A stretch of DNA of 64,000 nucleotides from Propionibacterium australiense (GCF_003666605.1 NZ_RCIV01000002.1:62001-126000), one strand, 5' to 3'; positions 10,646 to 20,425 are shown, numbered from the stretch's first letter. The notes: a model not told the origin generated them from the letters alone. Numbers and translations are program-made.

Positions 10646-11631
10646 CCACCTTGTTCCTGCCCAGCCCCGCGGCCAGCTCCTTCTCGATCGGCCCCGTCAC
10701 TGTGCACTACTACGCCCTGTGCATCCTGGCCGGCGTCTTCCTCGCATGGTGGCTCAGCGAACGCAGGCTCCGGGCCCGGGGGGCCGAGCCGGGCCAGTTC
10801 GACGCCATGATGGCCTGGGCCGTCGCGGCCGGCATCGTCGGCGCCCGCGCCTACCACGTTGTCACCGACCACCAGCTCTACTTCGGGCCCGGACGCGACC
10901 CGCTCGACGCACTGAAGATCTGGCACGGCGGCCTGGGGATCTGGGGCGCCATCATCGGCGGTGGCCTGGCCGTCCTCGTGTGGTGCCGCGTGCACCGGGT
11001 GCGTCTCGGTGCGGTCGCCGACGCGGTCGCCCCGGCCCTGCTCCTCGCCCAGGGCATCGGCAGGGTGGGCAACTGGTTCAACCAGGAGCTCTTCGGCCGC
11101 CCGACCACCCTGCCGTGGGCCCTCGAGATCGACGAGGCGCACCGGCCGAGCGGCTATCTGCAGTACGCCACCTTCCACCCGACCTTCCTCTACGAACTGG
11201 TCTGGGACATTGCAGGCGGCCTTCTCCTGCTGTGGGCGTCCTCGCGGTTCAGGCTGGGCCGCGGCAAGACCTTCACCGTCTACGTCGCCTACTACTGCCT
11301 GGGCCGCTTCTTCGTCGAACTCCTGCGCATCGACCCGGCCAACCAGATCGGCGGGATACGGATCAACAACTACACCAGCGCGATCTGCTTCGTCGCGGCG
11401 CTGGCACTGCTCTTCTGGCAGCTGCGGTACCGACCCGGCAACGGCCCGCGGCTCGATGCTGGCGAACCGGGTCACGAGGCAGGGCGGGCTCAGCGTGCCG
11501 GCGCCGCAGGCCGGGGGCGCGAGGGCGAGGAGGCGTCCGGACCAGATCTGCGGGACGGTGAGGGCGGCGACACGCCTGCGCACCGGGCGGCTGACCAGAA
11601 CCGGCAGGGCGAGGAATCCGCGGACGGGTGA
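10642..11631 (+). CDS. lgt: Prolipoprotein diacylglyceryl transferase
   Basis: Inner-membrane enzyme that transfers diacylglycerol to the lipobox cysteine of prolipoproteins. The protein is 329 residues with several hydrophobic helices. Seen: VGARAYHV, HGGLGIWGAIIGGG near residue 95 with the conserved His, and the signature GIGRVGNWFNQELFG at about residues 136-150. Helices end near residue 262; the last 65 residues are a hydrophilic tail rich in Gly, Glu, Arg and Ala, longer than the enterobacterial enzyme but common in actinobacteria. The GTG start overlaps trpA. The trpA-lgt order is typical of actinobacteria. It converges on corA with only 10 bases between. Confidence 0.94.
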   Translation: MTTLFLPSPAASSFSIGPVTVHYYALCILAGVFLAWWLSERRLRARGAEPGQFDAMMAWAVAAGIVGARAYHVVTDHQLYFGPGRDPLDALKIWHGGLGIWGAIIGGGLAVLVWCRVHRVRLGAVADAVAPALLLAQGIGRVGNWFNQELFGRPTTLPWALEIDEAHRPSGYLQYATFHPTFLYELVWDIAGGLLLLWASSRFRLGRGKTFTVYVAYYCLGRFFVELLRIDPANQIGGIRINNYTSAICFVAALALLFWQLRYRPGNGPRLDAGEPGHEAGRAQRAGAAGRGREGEEASGPDLRDGEGGDTPAHRAADQNRQGEESADG

Positions 11632-11641
11632 GCGGCTCTTC

Positions 11642-12697
11642 TCACAGCCAGTCGCGGCGTTTGAAGACGATGTAGAGGATCACGGCGGATGCGACCATGA
11701 GCCCGAGGGCCATCGGGTAGCCGTACCGCCAGTCCAGCTCGGGCATGTGCGAGAAGTTCATGCCGTACACCGAGCCGATGAGGGTCGGGACCAGCAGGAT
11801 GGCGCCCCAGGAGGAGACGGCCTTCATGTTGTCGTTGCGTTGCTGATCGGTGAGGGTCGCGTTGACCGTCAGGATCTGGGTCAGCAGCTCGCGCACCTGG
11901 CTGATCTGAACGTCCACGCGGCGCACGTGATCGGCCACGTCGCCCAGGTGGGCGCGCAGCTCGTCGGCGACCCGGTGCTTGTCGAAACCCGCGCGCAGCG
12001 CCTCGATGATGTCAGACACCGGGGCGACGGCCTGCTGCAGGTCCAGCACCTCGCGGCCCAGCCGGTAGATGCGTTCCGGTGCCGCGGTGTCGCCGCTGAA
12101 CACCTGGCGTTCGATCTGGTGCAGATCGGTCTGCACACCGCGCACGACGGGGAAGACCGAGTCGACCACCGCATCGAGAATGCCGTAGAGAAGTGCCTCG
12201 GAACCGAGGGCCAGGAAGTCCGGCGGGTAGTTCAGCGCCGGGCCGGACCAGATCATGCCGTGCGCACTCGGACGCACCAGCATGACGATGAGGTTCGCGC
12301 GTTTGAGGACGTGCACCTCCGCGACGTCGACGTCCTCGGTGTCGTCCAGGTAGAGGACCGGTTCGGCGACGACGAACAGGGTGTCCTCGTGTCGCTCCAG
12401 TTTCGGTCGCTGGTGGCCCTTGAGCAGGTCCTCGACGAGCAGCGGGTGCAGGTCCAGCAGCTGCCCCAGCTCACGGACCTGGGGCTGGCTCGGCGCCGTG
12501 TAGGTGACCAGGGCCGTGCGACCCGGGTCGTCGGCCAGGAGGTCGAGGACGCCGGAGAGCTCTGGCGGCTCCTCGATGCCGATCCTGCGGCCCCCGTCGA
12601 ACAGTTCGACGGTCGAGATCCCCGCCATGGGCTGATGCGTCGTCCAGCCGGTGGCTGTCTGGCGCCGGCCGGACCTGGCGTTCTGGTCGATCCTCAC
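11642..12697 (-). CDS. corA: CorA-family magnesium/cobalt transporter
   Basis: Pentameric divalent-cation channel of the CorA family, 351 residues from the GTG at 12697. The start is set by a GAGGAGG ribosome site 7 bases upstream; a further in-frame GTG at 12724 has no such site. A cytosolic funnel domain is followed by a long helix, then two C-terminal membrane helices. The family GMN motif is present in SVYGMNFSHMPEL after the first membrane helix. The last helix ends in a positive tail (FKRRDWL). It is convergent with lgt and 64 bases from the HdeD-like gene upstream on the same strand. Confidence 0.93.
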   Translation of the reverse strand: MRIDQNARSGRRQTATGWTTHQPMAGISTVELFDGGRRIGIEEPPELSGVLDLLADDPGRTALVTYTAPSQPQVRELGQLLDLHPLLVEDLLKGHQRPKLERHEDTLFVVAEPVLYLDDTEDVDVAEVHVLKRANLIVMLVRPSAHGMIWSGPALNYPPDFLALGSEALLYGILDAVVDSVFPVVRGVQTDLHQIERQVFSGDTAAPERIYRLGREVLDLQQAVAPVSDIIEALRAGFDKHRVADELRAHLGDVADHVRRVDVQISQVRELLTQILTVNATLTDQQRNDNMKAVSSWGAILLVPTLIGSVYGMNFSHMPELDWRYGYPMALGLMVASAVILYIVFKRRDWL

Positions 12698-12761
12698 GGG
12701 GCATCCTCCTCGCGTCGCAGGCACTGCGTACCCGGAATCGTCGCAGGGTCACGGTCCGTCG

Positions 12762-13463
12762 TCAGTCGATGACGTCGCCCTCGATGACGACGTCCTCCCC
12801 GCCGTCCTCCCGGTGCCGGGCACGGTCAGTCGTCAGCCGGGTCGCCATCGCCTCGTGCTGGACCGAGGCGGCCCGGAACCTGGTGATGTAGCCGCGCAGG
12901 CGCAGGGCGAGTGCGATGAGTGCGGCACCCAGCAGGGCCAGGACGGCGCCGATGATGATGCCCACGGCAGTGGTGCCGAACTGCGGGTGGATGAGGAGGA
13001 CGAGGCCGACGACGGCCCCGACCAGCCCGTTGATCTGCAGCCAGCGGGTGCTGCCGAAGGAGCCGTGCAGGACCGTCCCGAGCGCACCGGCCGCCAGGCC
13101 GGACGCGAGGATCGCCCCACCCATCACCAGGACGATGAGCTCACCGGTCAGGCCCGGGTGCCAGAGCATGAAGATGGCCGCCAGCAGCAGGAGGACACCG
13201 GAGAAGATCATCGTGCCCGAACCGACCCGACCCCGTGAACGCAGCCCGGTGACGATCGAGCCGAGCGCCGAGACGAGCATGGCGAGGGCGATGATGCGAA
13301 CGAGGGCGCTGACCGAGTGACCGGGCCAGATCATGCAGGCAAGACCCGCTCCCGCGACGGCGATGCCGGCGACCAGACTGGCGCGCCAACCACGGCCGGA
13401 GGGCACTCGACGCGTGAACGGTCCGTCGTTCTTGCTGGGAACATGCATTCCGGTGCTGCTCAT
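12762..13463 (-). CDS. HdeD/DUF308-family membrane protein
   Basis: A 233-residue membrane protein with about six hydrophobic helices in paired hairpins (for example SLVAGIAVAGAGLACMIWP, then a helix rich in Leu/Ile/Ala after GTMIFSG, then LIVLVMGGAILASGLAAG). This arrangement, with P-G turns between helices, is typical of the HdeD/DUF308 family, first named for acid resistance in enterobacteria; its role in actinobacteria is not known. A hydrophilic N-terminus and an acidic C-terminus (EDGGEDVVIEGDVID) flank the helices. It has its own promoter candidate and is divergent from dnaE. Confidence 0.8.
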   Translation of the reverse strand: MSSTGMHVPSKNDGPFTRRVPSGRGWRASLVAGIAVAGAGLACMIWPGHSVSALVRIIALAMLVSALGSIVTGLRSRGRVGSGTMIFSGVLLLLAAIFMLWHPGLTGELIVLVMGGAILASGLAAGALGTVLHGSFGSTRWLQINGLVGAVVGLVLLIHPQFGTTAVGIIIGAVLALLGAALIALALRLRGYITRFRAASVQHEAMATRLTTDRARHREDGGEDVVIEGDVID

Positions 13464-13493
13464 GGCTACTCCTGAACCAGACGTGATGAATCA

Positions 13494-13522
13494 ATCTTGA
13501 GCGAGCACGACTCAACTATCAA
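13494..13522 (-). promoter_or_regulatory. Promoter of the HdeD-like gene
   Basis: On the minus strand TTGATA (13522-13517) and CAAGAT (13499-13494) are 17 bases apart, a good sigma-70-type -35/-10 pair, placed about 30 bases before the ATG at 13463. The surrounding region is less GC-rich than the genes. It is the best-formed promoter in the window. Confidence 0.6.
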
Positions 13523-13606
13523 GGAGCAACGCTGATGACCAGCTGTTGCGCTGGAGGCCGAACCGGGATCGGGGCGCCGGTGATCGTGCTCGTGGCGGCG
13601 CGCGAG

Positions 13607-13612
13607 TAGCCT
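13607..13612 (+). promoter_or_regulatory. Candidate -10 element for dnaE
   Basis: TAGCCT lies 49 bases before the dnaE ATG, inside the 198-base divergent region. The dnaE start itself has a GAGGGGAG-type ribosome site, so this transcript would carry a normal leader. No -35 stands out. Confidence 0.35.
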
Positions 13613-13661
13613 GAGACGGGCTGTCATCGAACCAACGGGAGACCGCGGTGAGGGGAGTGAG

Positions 13662-16600
13662 ATGAGCAGGAGCAACTTCGTCCACCTGCACGTGCACACC
13701 GAGTACTCGATGCTCGACGGAGCCGCCAGCAACGTGAAGCTGTTCGCCGAGGTCGCCCGTCAGGGCATGCCTGCCGTGGCCATGACCGATCACGGCAACA
13801 TGTTCGGCGCCTACGAGTTCTTCCAGACCGCCAGGAAGTACGACGGCGCCGAGAACCCCGCCATCAAGCCCATCATCGGCATCGAGGCCTACGTGGCACC
13901 CAGCTCCCGGTTCTCCCGCAAACAGGAGTTCTGGGGCGGCGGGCGTGACTCGGACGCACCCGAGATCGAGGGCGGCAAGGACGTCTCCGGCGGCGGCCGC
14001 TACACGCACATGACGATGTGGGCGCGCAACCCGACCGGCCTGCACAATCTGTTCAAGCTGAGCTCGCTGGCCAGCTACGAGGGCTACTACATGAAGCCGC
14101 GCATGGATCGCGAGCTCATCGCCGAGCACGCCGAGGGCATCATCGGAGCCACCGGCTGCCCCTCGGGCGAGGTCCAGACCCGCCTGCGGCTGGGGCAGTT
14201 CGAGGCGGCCTGCGAGGCCGCCGCCGCCTACCAGGAGATCTTCGGCAAGGAGAACTACTACTGCGAGCTGATGGACCACGGCGTGCCCATCGAGCACGAG
14301 GTGCGCGACGAGCTGCTGCGCCTGGCCAGGCGGCTCAAGCTGCCGCTGCTGGCCACCAACGACTCCCACTACGTCACCGAGGACCAGGCCGACGCGCACG
14401 ACAATCTGCTGTGCGTCGGCGTGGGACGCAACAAGGACGACCCGAACCGCTTCCGGTTCAACGGTTCGGGCTACTACATCAAGACCAACGAGGAGATGCG
14501 CGCCCTGTTCCCGGCCGAGGCGGCGGACAACACGCTGCGCCTCGCCGAGATGATCGAGCCCTACGACGAGGTCTTCGCCCACGTCGACCGGATGCCGCAG
14601 TTCGACGTGCCCGCCGGCGAGACGCAGGAGAGCTGGCTGCGCAAGAAGATCCAGGCCGGCCTGAAGAAGCACTACGGCGACAACCCCAGCCAGCAGGTGC
14701 TGGAGCGCGTCGAGACGGAGCTGGCCACCATCGAACCGCTGGGTTTCAGCTCGTACTTCCTCGTCGTCTCCGACATCTGCGATGCCGCGCGGCGGATGGG
14801 CGTGCCGGTGGGGCCGGGCCGTGGCTCGGCCGCCGGCTCGATGATCGCCTATCTGACCGACATCATCGCCATCGACCCGCTGGAGCACGACCTGTTGTTC
14901 GAGCGCTTCCTCAACCCGGAGCGGGTCAACCCGCCCGACATCGACCTCGACTTCGACGACCGTCAGCGGGACAAGGTCATCGAGTACGTCACCGACAAGT
15001 ACGGAGCCGAGTACACCAGCCAGGTCAACACCTTCAGCACGATCAAGGCGAAGGCCGCCGTCAAGGACGCCAACCGCATCCTCGGCTATCCGTTCAGCCT
15101 CGGCGATCGGATCACCAAGGCCATGCCGCCGGACATCATGGGCAAGGGCGTCCCGCTCAACGACCTGTTCGACCCCGAGCACCCGCGCTACGCGGAGGGC
15201 GGGGAGTTCCGCGAACTCTACGAGGCGGACCCGGACGTGCACCGGGTCGTCGACACCGGCAAGGGCCTGGAGGGGCTGATCCGTGGCACCGGCGTGCACG
15301 CCTGCGCCTTCATCCTGTCCAACGAGAAACTGCTCGACCTCGTCCCCATGCACAAGAGGGACAAGGACGGCATGATCATCGCCGGTTTCGCCTATCCCCA
15401 GCTCGAGGAGATGGGCCTCATGAAGATGGACTTCCTGGGGCTGCGCAACCTCGGCATCATGGACCACTGCCTGAAGATCATCAAGCAGAACAGGGGCGAG
15501 GACGTCGACCTCACCTCGGTGCCGCTGGACGACAAGGCCACCTACGAGCTGCTGTCCCGGGGGGACACGCTCGGCGTCTTCCAGCTCGACGGCACGGCCA
15601 TGCGCGCCCTGCTGCGGCAGATGGGACCGAACGTCTTCGACGACATCATCGCCGTCCTGGCCCTGTACCGGCCAGGCCCGATGGGCGCCAACGCCCACAT
15701 CGAGTACGCCGACCGCAAGAACGGCCGCCGTCCGATCATCCCGATCCACCCCGAACTCAAGGAGGACCTGGACGAGATCCTGGCGCCCACCTACCACCTC
15801 ATCGTCTACCAGGAACAGATCATGGCGATCGCCCGCAAGCTCGCGGGCTACACGCTCGGCGGCGCCGACCTGCTGCGCCGGGCCATGGGCAAGAAGAAGA
15901 AGTCCATCCTGGACCAGAACTTCACGCCCTTCCAGGCCGGCATGCGCGCCAACGGCTACTCCGACGCCTCGATCCAGGCGCTGTGGGACGTCATGGTCCC
16001 GTTCGCCGGATACGCCTTCAACAAGTCCCACGCCACCGGCTATGCGCTCGTGAGCTACTGGACGGCCTATCTCAAGGCCAACTACCCGGCCGAGTACGGC
16101 GCGGCCCTGCTGACCAGCGTCGGAGACGACAAGGACAAGATGGCCCTCTACCTGGCTGACATGCGCGCCCAGCACATCAAGGTGCTGCCGCCCGACGTCA
16201 ACGCCTCCCAGAACGAGTTCACCGCCGTCGGCGAGGACATCCGGTTCGGTCTGGGCGCGATCCGCAACGTCGGCGAGTCGGTCGTGACCGGTATCGCCGA
16301 GTCGCGCGAGGAGCACGGCCCGGCGAAGGACTTCTACGAGTTCCTCGACCAGGTGCCGCTGAGCGTGTGCAACAAGCGCTGCATCGAGTCCCTCATCAAG
16401 GCCGGTTCCTTCGACTCGATGGGGCACTCCCGTCGTGCGCTCATGGACGTCTTCGAGAGCGCCGTCGACGACGTCATCGACCTCAAACGCAACCAGGCCA
16501 ACGGCCAGGACGATCTCTTCGGCGACCTCATGGGTGGGGACGAGGACAGCAGCGGCACCGGGCTGCGGCGCACCGTCCCCGAGCTGCCCGACTGGGACAA

Positions 16601-17231
16601 GCGCACCAAGCTGGGCTTCGAACGGGAGATGCTCGGCCTGTACGTCTCGGATCATCCGCTGCAGGGCCTCGAGCACGTGCTGAGCGCCGAGAGCTCGATC
16701 GGTGTCGGCGCGCTCATCGAGTCCGGGCCCGAGCTCGACGGCCGGGTCGAGACCATCTGCGGCATGATCACCCAGGTCCAGCGCCGCCAGTCCAAGTCGG
16801 GCGCCTTCTGGGCGACCGTCACCGTCGAGGACCTCGACGCCAGCATCCAGGTGCTCGTCTTCCCGAAGGTCTACCAGACCTGCCTGACCCAGCTCGTGCC
16901 CGACACCGTCGTGCGCATCACCGGCCGGGTCGCCAACAAGGACGAGTCCATCGAGATGCAGGCCAACGAGCTGACCGTGCCGGACGTGCGGATGAGCTCC
17001 GACGGCCCGGTGACGATCCAGCTGGCCGCCACGCGCTGCATCCCGCCGGTGGTGCAGGAACTGCGCCGGGTCCTCACCGCGCACCCGGGCGGTACCGAGG
17101 TGCGCATCAAGGTGCTCGGCTCCAGGAGGAGCACCCTGATGAGGCTCGGCGACTCGCTGCGGGTCAGCAACGAGCAGCCGCTCATCGCCGATCTCAAGGC
17201 GCTGCTCGGTCCGAGCTGCATCGCGGTCTGA
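13662..17231 (+). CDS. dnaE: DNA polymerase III alpha subunit, DnaE1 type
   Basis: Catalytic subunit of the replicative polymerase, 1189 residues, the usual DnaE1 length. Domains in order: PHP domain starting with HLHVHTEYSMLDG (residues 8-20) and MTDHGNMFG; polymerase core with GPGRGSAAGS (near residue 384) and catalytic aspartates in PDIDLDFDD (near residue 425); FQLDGTAMRALLR and RRAMGKKKK in the fingers; a helix-hairpin-helix region; and a C-terminal OB-fold near residues 1030-1110. The PHP metal-binding histidines look intact, so 3'-5' proofreading by this domain, known for mycobacterial DnaE1, is plausible. The ATG follows a strong ribosome site. Confidence 0.97.
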   Translation: MSRSNFVHLHVHTEYSMLDGAASNVKLFAEVARQGMPAVAMTDHGNMFGAYEFFQTARKYDGAENPAIKPIIGIEAYVAPSSRFSRKQEFWGGGRDSDAPEIEGGKDVSGGGRYTHMTMWARNPTGLHNLFKLSSLASYEGYYMKPRMDRELIAEHAEGIIGATGCPSGEVQTRLRLGQFEAACEAAAAYQEIFGKENYYCELMDHGVPIEHEVRDELLRLARRLKLPLLATNDSHYVTEDQADAHDNLLCVGVGRNKDDPNRFRFNGSGYYIKTNEEMRALFPAEAADNTLRLAEMIEPYDEVFAHVDRMPQFDVPAGETQESWLRKKIQAGLKKHYGDNPSQQVLERVETELATIEPLGFSSYFLVVSDICDAARRMGVPVGPGRGSAAGSMIAYLTDIIAIDPLEHDLLFERFLNPERVNPPDIDLDFDDRQRDKVIEYVTDKYGAEYTSQVNTFSTIKAKAAVKDANRILGYPFSLGDRITKAMPPDIMGKGVPLNDLFDPEHPRYAEGGEFRELYEADPDVHRVVDTGKGLEGLIRGTGVHACAFILSNEKLLDLVPMHKRDKDGMIIAGFAYPQLEEMGLMKMDFLGLRNLGIMDHCLKIIKQNRGEDVDLTSVPLDDKATYELLSRGDTLGVFQLDGTAMRALLRQMGPNVFDDIIAVLALYRPGPMGANAHIEYADRKNGRRPIIPIHPELKEDLDEILAPTYHLIVYQEQIMAIARKLAGYTLGGADLLRRAMGKKKKSILDQNFTPFQAGMRANGYSDASIQALWDVMVPFAGYAFNKSHATGYALVSYWTAYLKANYPAEYGAALLTSVGDDKDKMALYLADMRAQHIKVLPPDVNASQNEFTAVGEDIRFGLGAIRNVGESVVTGIAESREEHGPAKDFYEFLDQVPLSVCNKRCIESLIKAGSFDSMGHSRRALMDVFESAVDDVIDLKRNQANGQDDLFGDLMGGDEDSSGTGLRRTVPELPDWDKRTKLGFEREMLGLYVSDHPLQGLEHVLSAESSIGVGALIESGPELDGRVETICGMITQVQRRQSKSGAFWATVTVEDLDASIQVLVFPKVYQTCLTQLVPDTVVRITGRVANKDESIEMQANELTVPDVRMSSDGPVTIQLAATRCIPPVVQELRRVLTAHPGGTEVRIKVLGSRRSTLMRLGDSLRVSNEQPLIADLKALLGPSCIAV

Positions 17232-17238
17232 GCGGTCA

Positions 17239-17256
17239 CGACCCGCCCGGGGGTCG
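17239..17256 (+). terminator. Hairpin terminator after dnaE
   Basis: CGACCC and GGGTCG around a 6-base loop begin 8 bases past the dnaE stop. A -10-like TAACCT (17258-17263) follows at once and could drive the membrane-protein gene at 17297. Confidence 0.5.
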
Positions 17257-17296
17257 CTAACCTGTGGGGGAGTCATCGAGTCCGAGGGGGCAGGTC

Positions 17297-18088
17297 ATGA
17301 GTGAGGAGCCGTTGCGCATGCCGGACGGCAGCGTCCCCGCGGTCGTCGCGTCCACCGAGACGACCGGCAACCAGAAGGCGATCGCCGCCCCGGTTGCCTC
17401 CGAGCTGCATCGCGTCAGCCTGTGGCGCCCGCACATCAGCAGACGCGACTGGCTCTTCGCCGCCGTCTACGCCGGGCTCGTGCTCGTCCTCGGTGTCCTG
17501 GCCGGATTCTGCTGGTACCTGGTGACACCGTTGCAGTCGGTCACCGTCAGCTCCGACGGCACCGCCACGATGACGAACCTGGCCGCAGTGGAGATCTTCA
17601 GCACCGATGCGGTCTTCGTCATGATCGGTCTCGCCGTCGGCATCATCCTCGGCATCTTCGCCTGGCGCTGGTTCAAGCACGCCGGATGGCTCGTCGTCCT
17701 CCTGGCCGTGGCCGGCGCCGGGCTGTGCGCGCTCGTCGCGACACATTTCGGGGCCCTCATCGGACCCAGCGGCTTCGATCGGCGCCTGGCCGCCGCAACC
17801 GCCGGCGAGACCGTCGTCTTCGACCTGGCCCTGACGACCCCGACGGCCTGGGTCGTCTGGCCCTTCGCCGCCGTGATCCCGGTGCTCGTCTACAGCGCCC
17901 TCACCCGGGACGCCGATGACCGGCGGACCCGTGAGCGCGCCGAGGAGCAATCCTCCCAGGACCCGCACTCCCCGCGTTGGGCCGAGGAGGGCCGGACGGG
18001 CAGCGGGCACAGCCTGCTGCGTTTCCTGCACGGCCAGCACCCCGCCCAGCCGGCCGGCGGGGACGAGAAGGGACGTTCCCCGGACTGA
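17297..18088 (+). CDS. Actinobacterial membrane protein, possibly DUF2567-like
   Basis: A 263-residue protein with a hydrophilic N-terminus (about 50 residues) and four predicted membrane helices: WLFAAVYAGLVLVLGVLAGF, TDAVFVMIGLAVGIILGIFA, GWLVVLLAVAGAGLCALVA and VVWPFAAVIPVLVYSAL. Between helices 1 and 2 is a loop of about 30 residues (TPLQSVTVSSDGTATMTNLA), presumably outside the cell. The layout resembles the actinobacterial DUF2567 proteins, whose function is unknown. The ATG at 17297 follows a GAGGGGGCAGG ribosome site; an upstream in-frame GTG at 17264 touches the candidate -10. The C-terminal 50 residues are charged and likely cytoplasmic. Confidence 0.6.
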   Translation: MSEEPLRMPDGSVPAVVASTETTGNQKAIAAPVASELHRVSLWRPHISRRDWLFAAVYAGLVLVLGVLAGFCWYLVTPLQSVTVSSDGTATMTNLAAVEIFSTDAVFVMIGLAVGIILGIFAWRWFKHAGWLVVLLAVAGAGLCALVATHFGALIGPSGFDRRLAAATAGETVVFDLALTTPTAWVVWPFAAVIPVLVYSALTRDADDRRTRERAEEQSSQDPHSPRWAEEGRTGSGHSLLRFLHGQHPAQPAGGDEKGRSPD

Positions 18089-18089
18089 T

Positions 18090-18108
18090 GGTGCCGGGTT
18101 CCGGCACC
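18090..18108. terminator. Hairpin between convergent genes
   Basis: GGTGCCGG and CCGGCACC around a 3-base loop form a perfect 8-pair hairpin 1 base past the stop of the membrane-protein gene. A second GC-rich repeat around 18125-18160 (GCGAACCGGG and its near-complement) may form another. Both strands could use them. Confidence 0.55.
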
Positions 18109-18199
18109 GGGCACCGGCGCCACCGCGAACCGGGGCACCCGGCTCGCGGTTCGTGCCCGGAGGACCCCCGGAACTCCTGCCGGGCGGTCGGGCCGGTGC

Positions 18200-18961
18200 T
18201 CAGAGCAGCGAGATGCCCCAGACGGTGGCTGGGGCCAGGACCAGTGCGGGCAGTACCTCGACGACCGGCAGTCTCCTGACGCCGGCCATCGTGAGGCCCA
18301 GCGAGAGCAGGATGATGCCCCCGGCCGAGTTCAACGCCGCCACCTCCGGGTCCGGCAGCATTCCACCGGCGAGGAAACCGACGAACGTGATCGAGCCGAG
18401 GTAGCAGAACTGTACGATGGCCGAACCCATCACCGAGGCGCCGAAGGTCGAGGCCAGCGCGATCGAGGTGAAACCATCCAGCACCGCGTTGATGCACAGC
18501 TGGCTGGGGCCGTTGCCGAGACCGTCCTGCAGGGCCCCGAGCAGCCCGAGCGGACCGACGCAGAAGATGAGCACCGCCGTGACGAAACCCTCCAGATCGT
18601 CCCTGCTGCCCGGGGCCGGATCCTTGCGGCGCATCCGCATGATGACGCGCCGGCCCCACTGGCCGAGCTGGTCGAGGCGTTCGGCCAGGCGCAGCCAGCG
18701 CCCGATGAGCGTGCCGACGACCAGGCAGAGCATGACGACGACCATCCCGAAGTCCCCGACGACCTCGGCCAGGGCCGGGTCGGAGAAGTCCATGCCCGCG
18801 TCGACGCCGATGACGATGACGACCAGGCTCAGCACTGTGGTGATGGCGTTGCGGGTGGCCTGGGACAGGCGCTGGCCGATGAGCAGACCGATCGCGGAGC
18901 CGACGACGATCGACGACACATTGATGACCGTGCCGGCGCCGATGAAGATCTGAGGTGTCAC
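18200..18961 (-). CDS. DUF554-family membrane protein
   Basis: A membrane protein of about 253 residues with six or seven helices, belonging to DUF554 (YdfK/YqgA-like). Seen: the family opening FIGAGTVINVSSIVVGSAIGL, GFVTAVLIFCVGPLGLLGALQDG near the middle, and the terminal helices with GGMLPDP. No function is established for this family. The GTG at 18961 (VTPQIFIGAGT) is preferred because it gives the usual family N-terminus; an upstream in-frame start at 19000 would add an Arg/Trp-rich stretch. It is divergent from hisD. Confidence 0.8.
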   Translation of the reverse strand: MTPQIFIGAGTVINVSSIVVGSAIGLLIGQRLSQATRNAITTVLSLVVIVIGVDAGMDFSDPALAEVVGDFGMVVVMLCLVVGTLIGRWLRLAERLDQLGQWGRRVIMRMRRKDPAPGSRDDLEGFVTAVLIFCVGPLGLLGALQDGLGNGPSQLCINAVLDGFTSIALASTFGASVMGSAIVQFCYLGSITFVGFLAGGMLPDPEVAALNSAGGIILLSLGLTMAGVRRLPVVEVLPALVLAPATVWGISLL

Positions 18962-19090
18962 CGCCCCATTCCACCATCGCCGGGGGACCGCCCGGAGCAT
19001 CGTCCACTCCCAGTGCGCCTGCGCGCCGGGGCGGCGGTACGACCCGGTCTCACCCCGGGCGCGGACGTCCGTTCTGCCGGCCGCCGCGAC

Positions 19091-19096
19091 TAGGCT
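19091..19096 (+). promoter_or_regulatory. Candidate -10 element of a leaderless hisD transcript
   Basis: TAGGCT ends 6 bases before the ATG at 19103, and there is no ribosome site between. This is the clearest example of the leaderless pattern in the window. Confidence 0.45.
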
Positions 19097-19102
19097 GATG
19101 CC

Positions 19103-20425
19103 ATGCCCATGCTGCGGATCACCGACCTACGCGGACAACGACTCGAGGACTACACTGCCGTGCTGCCGCGCGGCAGCTTCGACGTCGAGCAGGCCCTGGC
19201 GGCCGTCGAACCCCTGTGCACCGCCGTCAGGGACGAGGGGCAGGCCGCCCTCCGCCGTTTCGCCGAGCAGTTCGACCACGTCGTGCCCGAGCAGCTGCGG
19301 GTCCCGGACGCCGCCCTGAGCAGGGCCCTCGACGAACTCGACCTGCAGCTGCGTGCCGCCGTCGAGGAGTCGATCCGCCGTCGTCGCGTCGTCGCCGAGA
19401 CCATCGAGACCGAGGAGCCCCACCGCAGCGTCGAGGTCGCCCCCGGGGCCGTCGTCGGCAACCGCCTCGTCCCCGTCGAGCGGGTCGGCCTCTACGTGCC
19501 CGGCGGCCTGGCGCCGCTGGCCTCCACAGTCCTCATGAACGTCGTGCCGGCCCAGGTCGCCGGTGTCTCCCAGGTGGCGGTGGCGACCCCGCCGCAGGCC
19601 CAGTTCGGCGGGTTGCCGCACCCGACGATTCTTGCCGTGTGCAAGCTGCTCGGCGTCGACGAGGTCTATGCCGTCGGCGGCGCCCAGGCCATCGCCATGT
19701 TCGCCTACGGCGTGCCCGGCCTGTGCCGCCGCGTCGACATGGTCACCGGTCCCGGCAACATCTACGTCGTGGCCGCCAAACGCCATCTGCGCGGCCTCAT
19801 CGGCATCGACGCCGAGGCAGGCCCCACCGAGATCCTCGTCCTGGCCGACGGCAATGCCGACCCGTGCCACGTGGCGGCCGATCTCATCAGCCAGGCCGAG
19901 CACGACCCCATGGCCGGCGCCGTGCTCGTCACCGATTCGACCGCGCTGCTCGACGGCGTCGAGGCCGAACTCGCGGCCCAGGTCGCCCGGCTGGACACCG
20001 CCGACCGCCTGCGCACCTCCCTGACCGGCGAGCAGTCCGGCGTCATCCTGGTCGACGACATGGAGCAGGGCATGTGTGTCAGCAATGACTACGCACCCGA
20101 GCACCTGGAGATCCAGACGGCCGACGCGTCCGCGCTCGCCCGGAAGGTGCGCAATGCCGGCGCCGTCTTCGTCGGCGGTTCGGCCCCTGTGCCGCTGGGC
20201 GACTACTCGGCCGGCTCCACGCACGTCCTGCCCACCGGAGGAGCTGCCCACTACGCGTCGGGCCTCACCACGCGCAGCTTCATGAAGTCGGTGCACGTCA
20301 TCGAGTACACCCCGCAGGCGCTGGCCGACCTGGGGGAGACGGTCCAGCGGTTCGCCCACGCAGAGAACCTTCCCGGCCACGCCGCCGCGGTCGCAGCACG
20401 CACAGGAAGCCAGGTGCAGGCATGA
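19103..20425 (+). CDS. hisD: Histidinol dehydrogenase
   Basis: Last two oxidations of histidine synthesis, zinc- and NAD-dependent. The protein is 440 residues. Seen: [46 protein letters not shown], the zinc/active-site block [14 protein letters not shown] and APEHLEIQT with the zinc histidines, and [15 protein letters not shown] codons at 19098 (other frame), 19103 and 19109 are clustered; 19103 is taken because it is in frame and fits the leaderless spacing, but 19109 is possible. It heads hisD-C-B-H and its stop overlaps hisC. Confidence 0.96.
   Translation: MPMLRITDLRGQRLEDYTAVLPRGSFDVEQALAAVEPLCTAVRDEGQAALRRFAEQFDHVVPEQLRVPDAALSRALDELDLQLRAAVEESIRRRRVVAETIETEEPHRSVEVAPGAVVGNRLVPVERVGLYVPGGLAPLASTVLMNVVPAQVAGVSQVAVATPPQAQFGGLPHPTILAVCKLLGVDEVYAVGGAQAIAMFAYGVPGLCRRVDMVTGPGNIYVVAAKRHLRGLIGIDAEAGPTEILVLADGNADPCHVAADLISQAEHDPMAGAVLVTDSTALLDGVEAELAAQVARLDTADRLRTSLTGEQSGVILVDDMEQGMCVSNDYAPEHLEIQTADASALARKVRNAGAVFVGGSAPVPLGDYSAGSTHVLPTGGAAHYASGLTTRSFMKSVHVIEYTPQALADLGETVQRFAHAENLPGHAAAVAARTGSQVQA

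Noticed and set aside
13512-17276. A very long open frame on the minus strand opposite dnaE
   Set aside because: It mirrors dnaE codon by codon, with low-complexity Asp/Val/Gly/Leu content typical of the antisense of GC-rich genes, and dnaE itself is unmistakable.
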